Program-made: the position numbers and the translations under genes | In this document: positions 1-6,922 of the stretch, one piece after another | Position numbering within the stretch: position 1 is the first letter of the stretch | Layout of the letters: every line of letters starts with the position of its first letter | Assembly: GCF_020740535.1 (NCBI RefSeq) | Contig: NZ_CP082362.1 | Location: 7,313,501 to 7,377,500 of the forward strand | DNA: 64,000 nt | Direction of reading: 5' to 3' | Source of the DNA: Streptomyces profundus | GTDB lineage: Bacteria; Actinomycetota; Actinomycetes; Streptomycetales; Streptomycetaceae | The notes under the pieces: model-generated | What the model was told of the DNA's origin: nothing | Database searches by the model: none | Seen by the model: only the letters and a program-made list of their open reading frames with translations

Positions 1-335
1 GCGGCCAGCGGATCCTGGAACACCATGGCGATCTCCCGGCCGCGTACCCGCCGCAGCCGCGCCGCGTCGGCGCCGAGCAGGTCACCGCCGCGCCAGCTGA
101 CCTCGCCGCCCGTGGTCGCGCCCGGGGGCAGCAGGCCCATCAGCGCGTTCGCCGTCATGGTCTTGCCCGAGCCCGACTCGCCGATCAGGCCGACCGTGGT
201 CGCCGGCGGCACCTCGAACGAGACGCCGTCGAGGACGCGCACCGTGCCGCCGTCGGCGCCTGGCAGGGAGACGGTCAGATCGGTGACGGTCAGCGCGGTG
301 GCGGCGGCCTCCGCCGTGGCGGGTGCGCGGGTCAC
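1..335 (-). CDS. Peptide/oligosaccharide-type ABC transporter ATP-binding protein (DppD-like), partial
   Basis: Cytoplasmic ATPase that would power the two permeases of this operon. Only the first ~111 residues are inside the window; the gene continues leftward past base 1. The Walker A motif GESGSGKT is at about residues 52-59, and a Q-loop region (MVFQDPLA) is at the cut edge, as in DppD/OppD ATPases. The start is a GTG at 335 whose last bases overlap the TGA stop of the binding-protein gene (GTGA, 4 bases), so translation is probably coupled. The C-terminal oligopeptide-transporter extension and a DppF partner cannot be seen. Family assignment is firm. The substrate is not known from sequence. 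Confidence 0.85.
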   Translation of the reverse strand, partial: MTRAPATAEAAATALTVTDLTVSLPGADGGTVRVLDGVSFEVPPATTVGLIGESGSGKTMTANALMGLLPPGATTGGEVSWRGGDLLGADAARLRRVRGREIAMVFQDPLA

Positions 336-1870
336 GAGCCGGCGCCCCGGACGACGGAGAAGTCGGGGAGGCCGCTGGGGTCGGGGACGAAGCCCTCAAG
401 ATCCGAGTTCCAGGCGTAGGCGATGCTGACGGTCATGGGGTACATGCCGACGGCCTCGTTCCAGATGATCGCGCTCGCCTGGTCGTACAGGTCGGTGCGC
501 TCCGCCTCGTCGGCGCTGCCGCCGGCGCGGGCGAGGAGTTCGTCCAGCTCCGGGTCGCAGTAGCCGTTGCGCGCCGCCTCGCAGGTGTAGAGGCGGCCGA
601 GGTTGCTCGCCGCGTCGAACGTCGGCGTCGCGAGCTGCTGGAAGTTGATGTCCCAGTTGAGGGCGAGCAGGTCGTCGGTGAAGACGGCCTGCTCCTTCTC
701 CAGCGGTTCGACCCGCACCCCGATCTCCGCCAGGTCGGAGGCGACCGCCTGGAGGAACGGGCGGAACTCGGCGTTGGCGAACTGGAGCCGGAGCTTCTGC
801 GAGAAGTCGAACCCGGCGTCCTCCAGCGCCGCCAGGGCCGCCTCCGGGGCGAAGGCGACGGGCTCCTGCGGCGCGTGGCCGAGGACGACGGGCGTGACGG
901 GGGCGAGGGCCAACTCGCCGGTCTCCGGGTAGAGCTGCTCGATGATCGTCTCGAAGTCCACGGCCTGCCACAGCGCGCGCCGCACGGCGGCGTCCTCAAG
1001 CGCGGGCACCGAGGAGTTGAACCACATGGTGAACTCGGCGGTGCTCGGCACGGTCTCGACGGTGAGCGCGTCCTCTCCCTCCAGGACGGGCAACTGGTCG
1101 TCCGGGATGCCCCAGACGACGTCCACCTCGCCGGTGCGCAGCGCGGTGAGGCGCGCGGAGAGCTCGGGGATGTTGCGGACGGTGACGCGGTCGAGCCGGG
1201 GTACCTCACCCCAGTGGTCCTCGTTGGGGACGAGCGAGAGGGTCTCCCCCGGGGTGAAGCGGTCCACGGTGAAGGGGCCAGAGCCGACAGGGGAGTTGAA
1301 GAAGGCGGTGTCGTCGGCGGCGACGCCGGCCGGCAGCACGTAGAAGAGGACGAGCTTGCCGGGGATGGCGGCGTCGGGCTCCGGGGTGGTGAGGACGACC
1401 TCGGTGTCCGAGGTGGCGGCCACCGTGGCGCCGGGGAAGTTCCCGGCGTTGGGGCCGGCCAGCTCCAGCATCCGCTCGAAGGAGGCGACGACGTCCTCGG
1501 CGGTCAGCGGGGAGCCGTCGCTGAAGGTGACCCCGGCGCGCAGGGTGAAGGTCCAGGCGGTGACATCCTCGTTGGGCTCCCACGACTCGGCGAGGTCGCC
1601 GGTCAGCGTGCCGTCCGGGTTCGGCTTCACCAGCCGGCTGAAGAGCGCCTGCCCGGCGAACTGGGTGCCGGTGGAAGCGCCTTGGGCGCCGTGCGGGTCG
1701 AGGCTCTCCACGGGGTAGGTGCCGGCGGCGGTCAGCTCGTCCGTGCCGCCGCCCTCCCCGCCCTCGCCGCCGCTGGTCGTGGTGGAGCAGGCGGCGAGCA
1801 CGGCGGCGCCGGCCAGCGTGGCGGCCAGCCTGGCGAACCGCCCGGTTCTCCGTGCGCTGCTGTCGTTCAT
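332..1870 (-). CDS. ABC transporter substrate-binding lipoprotein (SBP family 5, DppA/OppA type)
   Basis: A 512-residue extracytoplasmic solute-binding protein that captures the ligand for the adjacent Dpp-type permeases. The N-terminus has twin arginines, a hydrophobic stretch and a lipobox with LAAC ending at Cys28, so it should be a lipid-anchored lipoprotein. A Ser/Gly/Glu-rich linker follows, then typical family-5 sequence (YPVESLDPHG, AESWEPN, FSDGSPLTAEDVV). The ATG at 1870 was chosen because it starts the signal peptide and follows a GGGAGA ribosome-binding sequence; the longer upstream open frame lacks signal-peptide character. The gene sits 35 bases after the permease gene and overlaps the ATPase gene by 4 bases. 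Family 5 includes both peptide and oligosaccharide binders, and the LacI regulator favours a sugar (inference). Confidence 0.9.
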   Translation of the reverse strand: MNDSSARRTGRFARLAATLAGAAVLAACSTTTSGGEGGEGGGTDELTAAGTYPVESLDPHGAQGASTGTQFAGQALFSRLVKPNPDGTLTGDLAESWEPNEDVTAWTFTLRAGVTFSDGSPLTAEDVVASFERMLELAGPNAGNFPGATVAATSDTEVVLTTPEPDAAIPGKLVLFYVLPAGVAADDTAFFNSPVGSGPFTVDRFTPGETLSLVPNEDHWGEVPRLDRVTVRNIPELSARLTALRTGEVDVVWGIPDDQLPVLEGEDALTVETVPSTAEFTMWFNSSVPALEDAAVRRALWQAVDFETIIEQLYPETGELALAPVTPVVLGHAPQEPVAFAPEAALAALEDAGFDFSQKLRLQFANAEFRPFLQAVASDLAEIGVRVEPLEKEQAVFTDDLLALNWDINFQQLATPTFDAASNLGRLYTCEAARNGYCDPELDELLARAGGSADEAERTDLYDQASAIIWNEAVGMYPMTVSIAYAWNSDLEGFVPDPSGLPDFSVVRGAGS

Positions 1871-1905
1871 CGGTGTTTCTCCCGTCGGGTGGTGCGGAAG
1901 GGGGG

Positions 1906-2817
1906 TCATGCCGACCGGCCGTGCCGGTGCCGGGCGGTGAGCTGGTCGCCGAGGATGCCGACGCTGATGATGAGCAGGGAGAGCGCGATGCCGGGAAGCG
2001 TGGAGATCCACCAGGCGGTCTCCAGGTACTCCTTGCCGCTCGCGATCGTCTGGCCCCAGGACGGCGTGTCGGTCGGCAGGCCGATGCCGAGGAAGCTGAG
2101 GCCGGCCTCGGCCAGCACGACGAGGGCGAACTCCAGCGTCGCCAGGGCGACGACGGGCCCGGCCGTGAACGGCAGGACGTGCCGCCGCAGGATCTCCCGC
2201 CCGGGGACCCCCAGCACCCGGGCGGCGTCCACCCAGGGACGTTCCCGCAGGGACAGGGCGACACCACGGGTGACCCGGGCGAAGGAGATCCAGCCGGTCG
2301 CCGACAGCGCGAGCACCACCAGCAGCAGGCTGCGTTGGAAGGCGCCGGCGATGACGATCGCCAGCAGGATCGCGGGGAAGGCCAGCAGGACGTCGAAGAC
2401 GCGGGCGAGCACGGCGTCCACCCAGCCCCGCGCGTATCCGGCGATCGCCCCCAGCGCGACGCCGACCAGGCACGACAGGCCGACCGTGGCGGCGCCGATG
2501 AGGACGGACGTCCTGGCGCCGTAGACGATCTGCGCCAGCACGTCGCGGCCGAGGCCGTCCGTGCCGAGCCAGGCGGTCGAGCCGTCGCCCGTGGTGGAGC
2601 CGGGCGACAACAGCCGGTCCTCCAGCGGGGTGTGGACCGGGTCGTAGGAGAGGAAGAGCGGGCCGAGCAGCGCGACCAGCAGATACAGCGCGACGACGCC
2701 GAGGGGGACGAGCGTCATCGCGCGGCGTCCCGGCCGCCTGGCGGTGGTGGCGTCGGGACCCGACACCACCGTGGTCGCCGTCGCCGCCGTCTCGGTCGCT
2801 CCAGGGGGTGCGGTCAT
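1906..2817 (-). CDS. ABC transporter permease, DppC-like
   Basis: A 303-residue inner-membrane permease, the second of the pair. It has an N-terminal membrane segment (VPLGVVALYLLVALLGPLFL), then the LGTDGLGRDVLAQIVYGARTS block typical of DppC/OppC, and four or five more hydrophobic segments. The EAA-type loop that contacts the ATPase is visible around DAARVLGVPGREILRRHVLP. Its ATG at 2817 overlaps the TGA of the dppB-like gene by 4 bases (ATGA). A start 14 codons upstream is possible but would run further into dppB. The length is normal for the family. Confidence 0.9.
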   Translation of the reverse strand: MTAPPGATETAATATTVVSGPDATTARRPGRRAMTLVPLGVVALYLLVALLGPLFLSYDPVHTPLEDRLLSPGSTTGDGSTAWLGTDGLGRDVLAQIVYGARTSVLIGAATVGLSCLVGVALGAIAGYARGWVDAVLARVFDVLLAFPAILLAIVIAGAFQRSLLLVVLALSATGWISFARVTRGVALSLRERPWVDAARVLGVPGREILRRHVLPFTAGPVVALATLEFALVVLAEAGLSFLGIGLPTDTPSWGQTIASGKEYLETAWWISTLPGIALSLLIISVGILGDQLTARHRHGRSA

Positions 2818-3743
2818 GCCGCCGCCTCCATCCGTATGCGCGGGTCGAGTTGGGCGCACAGCAGGTCGGCCGCGAGGTTGAGCACGGTGACGGCTCCGGC
2901 GATGAGCAGGGTGACGCCCTGTACGACGGCGTAGTCGCGGTTGGCCACGGCGTCCACGACCAGGGAGCCGAGCCCCGGCCAGGCGAAGACGTTCTCCACG
3001 ATCACCGCGCCGCCGAGCAGCGCGCCCATCTGGAGGCCGACGATGGTGACGACGGGCACCAGCGAGTTGCGCAGGGCGTGGCCGACGAGGATCTGCGGTT
3101 CCGTCAGGCCCTTGGACCTGGCGGTGACCACATAGGGCTCGCGCATCGTCTCCGTGACACTGCTGCGGGCGAGGCGCGCGACGATCGCGATGAACGGCAG
3201 CGCCATCGTCACGGCCGGCAGCACCATGTGCTGCGGGGTGCCGACCCCCGAGCTGGGCAGGACGCCCAGGGTGAGGGCGAAGAGGAGGACGCCCATGATG
3301 CCGACCCAGAAGGTGGGGAACGACTGGAGGGCGATGGTCACGGCCGACACCGCGCGGTCCGTCCTGCCGCCGGGGCGCGCCCCGGCGACGAGGCCGAGGA
3401 GCAGACCGGCGACGACGGCGATGGTGGTGGCGGTCAGGGTGAGTTCGACGGTGGCGGGCAGCCGTTCGAACACCGCGTCCATGGCGGGGCGGCCGAGCCG
3501 GTGGGACTCGCCGAAGTCGAGACGGAGCACATCGCCGAGGTAGGCGGCGTACTGCTCGTACATCGGCCGGTCGAGGCCGAGGGTCTCGTGGAGCTGCCGG
3601 ATCTGCTCCCGGTCGGCGTCGGGGCCGAGGAGGACGGAGGCCGGATCACCGGGCGCGGCACGGACGATGAGGAAGATCAGCGAGGCGGCGCCCCACATCA
3701 CGAACAGCCCGACGAGCAGCCGTTTGACGATCATGCGGATCAT
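2814..3743 (-). CDS. ABC transporter permease, DppB-like
   Basis: A 309-residue inner-membrane permease, first of the pair. The N-terminus (MIRMIVKRLLVGLFVMWGAASLIFLIVRAAPGDPA) is the classic DppB/OppB opening, with one membrane segment followed by the PGDPA signature. The middle has RLARSSVTETMREPYVVTAR, the EAA-loop equivalent, and the C-terminus has VENVFAWPGLGSLVVDA, conserved in the family. The ATG at 3743 overlaps the TGA stop of the LacI gene (ATGA), tying transporter expression to the regulator's own transcript. A second in-frame ATG lies three codons in. Confidence 0.9.
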   Translation of the reverse strand: MIRMIVKRLLVGLFVMWGAASLIFLIVRAAPGDPASVLLGPDADREQIRQLHETLGLDRPMYEQYAAYLGDVLRLDFGESHRLGRPAMDAVFERLPATVELTLTATTIAVVAGLLLGLVAGARPGGRTDRAVSAVTIALQSFPTFWVGIMGVLLFALTLGVLPSSGVGTPQHMVLPAVTMALPFIAIVARLARSSVTETMREPYVVTARSKGLTEPQILVGHALRNSLVPVVTIVGLQMGALLGGAVIVENVFAWPGLGSLVVDAVANRDYAVVQGVTLLIAGAVTVLNLAADLLCAQLDPRIRMEAAA

Positions 3744-4837
3744 GGCCGCGCCCCGCGGGCGGGTGCGGCGGGCGCGGGGCCTATGGAGTCGCCGGGGACG
3801 AACGCGCAGGGCACGGAGAGCTGCCTCGGCGCGGACGCCGGGTCGGCCAGCAGCTCGATGAGCTGGCCGACGGCCTCGCTCGCCATGCGGGCGCGGGGCA
3901 GCGAGTAGCGGGTCCAGTCGCGCAACCCCGGTGTCCAGGAGGGCGCGTCGCCGAGGAGGGCGAGCGAGAGATCGTCGGGGAAGCGGAGCCCGCCGGCGTG
4001 CGCCGCCTCCTCCAGGGCCTCGACGAGGCGGGTGTCCTCGGTGGGCTCGACGAGCAGGGCCGTCGCGCCGTGCCGCTCCACCAGGGTCCTGATGCGATCG
4101 GCCGACAGATCGGCCGGATCGTCCAGGGTCTCGATCAGGACGTGGTCGGCGGGGAGTCGGGCCTCGGCGATGCCGTGCCGGTAGCCGGTCTCCCGGTCCC
4201 TGGTGGGCTCGGAGTCGTCGGGGGCGCGGAGGTGGAGGATCCGGCGGTGGCCGAGCGCGACGAGTTCGGCGACCAGGGCGCTGGTGGCCGTCACGTAGTC
4301 GGCGGCGACATACGACACCTCGCCGTCGTCCACCTCGCGGCGGCCGATGAAGACGAAGGGGAAGTCCTCGCGGATCAGGGCCGCCAGCTCGGCCCGCCGG
4401 ACGTGGCGGCCGAGGAGGACGCAACCGTCGGCGATCTTCAGCCGGTTGGCGCCGCCGGCGTAGATCGACCGGTCGACGCCCGAGGTCACCGAGCTGAACA
4501 GCAGCAGGTCATAGCCCTGGGCGGCGGTCTCCTCCTCGACGCCGAGGAGGAACGGGTAGTAGAAATCGCGCTGGTCGGTCGGGAAGACCGGCTCGAACGT
4601 ATACAACCCCAGCAGCCTGTTGCGTCCGCCCTTGAGGCTGCGGGCCGCGACGTTCGCCGAGTAGCCGAGATCGTCGGCCGCCGCGAGGACGGCACGGCGC
4701 GTCGGCTCCGGTATCTGGTCGCTGGCCGCTCCACCGCTGATGACCAGGGACACCGTCGCCTGGGACACCCCGGCGCGCCGGGCGATATCGACCTGGGTCG
4801 GCCGGCGACGGCGTGGAGACCTCGGAGCCTGGGCCAC
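3740..4837 (-). CDS. LacI-family transcriptional repressor
   Basis: A 365-residue DNA-binding regulator, probably controlling its own operon. Residues ~12-60 form a LacI helix-turn-helix (TQVDIARRAGVSQATVSLVI) with the hinge region that follows; the rest is a periplasmic-binding-protein-like effector domain. The start is GTG at 4837, preceded by a strong purine-rich ribosome-binding sequence (AGGAAGGGGGG). It is the first gene of the leftward transporter operon and overlaps the next gene by 4 bases. The 18-bp palindrome at 4869-4886, about 30 bases upstream, is the obvious operator candidate. The LacI family usually senses sugars. The effector cannot be told from sequence. Confidence 0.92.
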   Translation of the reverse strand: MAQAPRSPRRRRPTQVDIARRAGVSQATVSLVISGGAASDQIPEPTRRAVLAAADDLGYSANVAARSLKGGRNRLLGLYTFEPVFPTDQRDFYYPFLLGVEEETAAQGYDLLLFSSVTSGVDRSIYAGGANRLKIADGCVLLGRHVRRAELAALIREDFPFVFIGRREVDDGEVSYVAADYVTATSALVAELVALGHRRILHLRAPDDSEPTRDRETGYRHGIAEARLPADHVLIETLDDPADLSADRIRTLVERHGATALLVEPTEDTRLVEALEEAAHAGGLRFPDDLSLALLGDAPSWTPGLRDWTRYSLPRARMASEAVGQLIELLADPASAPRQLSVPCAFVPGDSIGPAPAAPARGARP

Positions 4838-4868
4838 TGCGCCCCCCTTCCTGTTGCTTCGCTCATAT

Positions 4869-4886
4869 CTCTAATACGTATTAGAG
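4869..4886. promoter_or_regulatory. Perfect 18-bp palindrome, probable LacI operator
   Basis: The sequence ctctaatacgtattagag reads the same on both strands. It is AT-rich in a GC-rich genome and lies between the divergent LacI-transporter operon and the PhyH gene. LacI-family operators are 14-20 bp palindromes with a central CG, as here. It could affect both divergent transcripts. Binding by the adjacent LacI protein is inferred. Confidence 0.75.
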
Positions 4887-5068
4887 GAATGGCGTTGACG
4901 CTACTCGCGTGTTTCGAACAGCGTCAAGGGTCAGAACGGAATGACCTGATTCGCCATCTTGGTGCTCCGACAAGCCATGGCCACCCGGCGTCAGTACGGC
5001 CGACGATCGGGACACGGGACGAGCCGTACCGACCGGACGTCCGCACCCAAGACCTCGGGAGACCTCCT

Positions 5069-5968
5069 ATGACGCGCGCTCAGGCACCGGCACCCGCGAC
5101 CGGGTCCGTCGAACACCGCTACGCCAGCGACGGGTTCGTCGTCCTCGAAGGTGTGCTGGACCGCGCCGAGATCGACGGCCTGCTCGCGGAGGCCGTCGCC
5201 ATCTGCCGCGGCGAACGCGGCCCCATCGAGGGCGCCGAACCCGTCACCAGCGCCGCCGTCGCCCCCGGCGCCACCGACGCCACCGACGACGAAGTGCTGC
5301 GCCGCTTCCTGTGCGTGCACTATCCGCACAAGCTCTCGCGGCTGATGCGTGACACCATCCGCCATCCCGGCGTCGTCGGACCGCTGACCCGCGTCGTCGG
5401 TCCCAATGTCAAGGCGATGCAGTCGATGCTCTTCATCAAGTCCGAGGGGCGCCCGGGGCAGGCGTGGCACCAGGACGAGGGCTTCATCCCGACGCGCGAC
5501 CGCTCCCTGACCGCCGCATGGATCGCGTTGGACGACGCGACGACCGAGAACGGCTGCCTGTGGGTCGTCCCCGGCTCCCACCGGGCGGGCGTCATCTACC
5601 CCGACCGCGAGCACGACGACCCGCGCTACGACTGCACCGTCGAGTCGTTCGGCTTCCCCCACACGGAGGAGGACGCGGTGCCGGTGGAGTTGAAGGCCGG
5701 TTCCGTGCTGCTCTTCAACGGCTACCTGTTGCACAAGTCGCTGCCCAACTCGGGACGCCACGGCTGCCGCCGCGCCCTCGTCGGCCACTACATGAGCGCC
5801 GAGTCGCTGCTGCCCTGGGCGCCGCCGCCCGCTGACGTGGGGATGGCACGCGCCGACTTCCGCGATATCGTCCTGGTCGCCGGACACGACCCGTATGCCT
5901 GGAAGGGCACGGACGAGATCCGCCGCCCGCGCGTCCGGCCCGATCGGGCGGGTGGCTGCGACAGGTGA
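5069..5968 (+). CDS. PhyH-family Fe(II)/2-oxoglutarate dioxygenase
   Basis: A 299-residue cytoplasmic oxygenase of the phytanoyl-CoA dioxygenase/ectoine hydroxylase superfamily. The iron-binding triad is visible: His134 and Asp136 in AWHQDEGF, and His222 in GYLLHKS. A downstream Arg-containing strand (HGCRRALVG) is placed to bind 2-oxoglutarate. The ATG at 5069 follows gggagacctcct, a good ribosome-binding context; the open frame extends far upstream without coding character. The gene is followed 4 bases later by an AraC-type regulator on the same strand, so the two are probably co-transcribed. The substrate is unknown. PhyH enzymes beside AraC regulators commonly act on small sugars or amino-acid derivatives, but that is only context. 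Confidence 0.85.
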   Translation: MTRAQAPAPATGSVEHRYASDGFVVLEGVLDRAEIDGLLAEAVAICRGERGPIEGAEPVTSAAVAPGATDATDDEVLRRFLCVHYPHKLSRLMRDTIRHPGVVGPLTRVVGPNVKAMQSMLFIKSEGRPGQAWHQDEGFIPTRDRSLTAAWIALDDATTENGCLWVVPGSHRAGVIYPDREHDDPRYDCTVESFGFPHTEEDAVPVELKAGSVLLFNGYLLHKSLPNSGRHGCRRALVGHYMSAESLLPWAPPPADVGMARADFRDIVLVAGHDPYAWKGTDEIRRPRVRPDRAGGCDR

Positions 5969-5972
5969 GGCG

Positions 5973-6872
5973 ATGACGGCGGAGCGAGGGGCGGCGGCCG
6001 ACCCGTACGCCGTCGAACTGCTTCCCCGGCTCGGGCCCACGGCGGTCGACTATCCGCCCGGCTCGTCCTTCGGGCCGCGTGACGCGCGGAGCTACGAGTT
6101 CGTCTGGCTGCTGCGCGGGCGCGCGACCTGGACGGCGGACGGCGGTGACACCCTGCGGCTCACGCCGGGGACCCTCCTGCTCGTACGGCCTGGGATGCGG
6201 GACGTCTTCCACTGGGACCCCGACCGCACGACCCGGCACGCCTATGTCCACTTCCGGCCGGTCGCCGGCCGGCCGGACGACGCGGGGTGGCCGCTCGTCC
6301 GGCCGTTGGGCGGGCGTCCCGGACCGCTCGACGCGCTCTGCCGCTACCTGCTGTGGCTCGGCGGCGCCTGCCCGCCCGGCTGGCGTGAGCACGCGCGGGA
6401 GACACTGCGGCTGTTGCTGATGACGTTTGTCTCCGGCCCCGAACCGGCGGCCGAACGACCGGCGGCGCTGCCGGAGCCGATCGTCGCGATGGCACGCGTC
6501 GTACGGGAGGACTGGGCGGACGGCATCGCGCGGCCGATCCCGCTGGAGCGCCTCGCCGAAGCGGCGGGTGTCTCGGTCAGCACGTTGTGCCGCCTCTTCC
6601 GCGCGCACGTCGGACTCGGGCCGACGGCCGCGCTCGAACGGCTGCGGCTGGCGCGGGCCGAGCCGCTGCTGTGGCGCAGCAACCTGCCGCTGCGGGCGAT
6701 CGCCGCCCGCGGCGGCTTCGCCGACGCGTACCACTTCTCCCGCAGGTTCAGCGCCGCGTACGGCATGGCGCCACGCGCCTTCCGCGCGCTTCCCCCGGAG
6801 TCGGCCCCCGGCTCACCGGCCGGTTCGGACGGCCTGACCCGCCTCGACTCCCTGATCCCGCCGCCCCCGTAG
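5973..6872 (+). CDS. AraC-family transcriptional regulator
   Basis: A 299-residue regulator with an N-terminal cupin-like sensing domain (residues ~15-120; GTLLLVRPGMRDVFHW) and a C-terminal AraC/XylS double helix-turn-helix at about residues 185-285. The second HTH shows the family signature AIAARGGFADAYHFSRRFSAAYG and is followed by a P-x-x-FR-like end (APRAFRAL). The ATG at 5973 was chosen because it lies just after the dioxygenase stop with GTGAGG ahead of it; a longer frame would overlap that gene by 74 bases. It probably controls the upstream dioxygenase gene or the neighbouring sugar genes (inference). Confidence 0.88.
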   Translation: MTAERGAAADPYAVELLPRLGPTAVDYPPGSSFGPRDARSYEFVWLLRGRATWTADGGDTLRLTPGTLLLVRPGMRDVFHWDPDRTTRHAYVHFRPVAGRPDDAGWPLVRPLGGRPGPLDALCRYLLWLGGACPPGWREHARETLRLLLMTFVSGPEPAAERPAALPEPIVAMARVVREDWADGIARPIPLERLAEAAGVSVSTLCRLFRAHVGLGPTAALERLRLARAEPLLWRSNLPLRAIAARGGFADAYHFSRRFSAAYGMAPRAFRALPPESAPGSPAGSDGLTRLDSLIPPPP

Positions 6873-6875
6873 GGC

Positions 6876-6903
6876 CCGAGGAGCCCGCGCCCGGGCTCCT
6901 CGG
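6876..6903. terminator. Bidirectional intrinsic-type hairpin between convergent genes
   Basis: A 12-bp perfect GC-rich stem (CCGAGGAGCCCG / CGGGCTCCTCGG) with a 4-base loop sits directly after the AraC-type stop and before the convergent glycosidase stop. There is no clear U-tract, which is usual for actinomycete terminators. Position and symmetry suggest it serves both genes. Confidence 0.7.
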
Positions 6904-6922
6904 CCGCGCGGGTCCTCCCGGC

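Noticed and set aside
323..2524. Long rightward open frame across the transporter genes
   Set aside because: Antisense shadow of the binding protein and permease genes, with low-complexity product and no family motifs.
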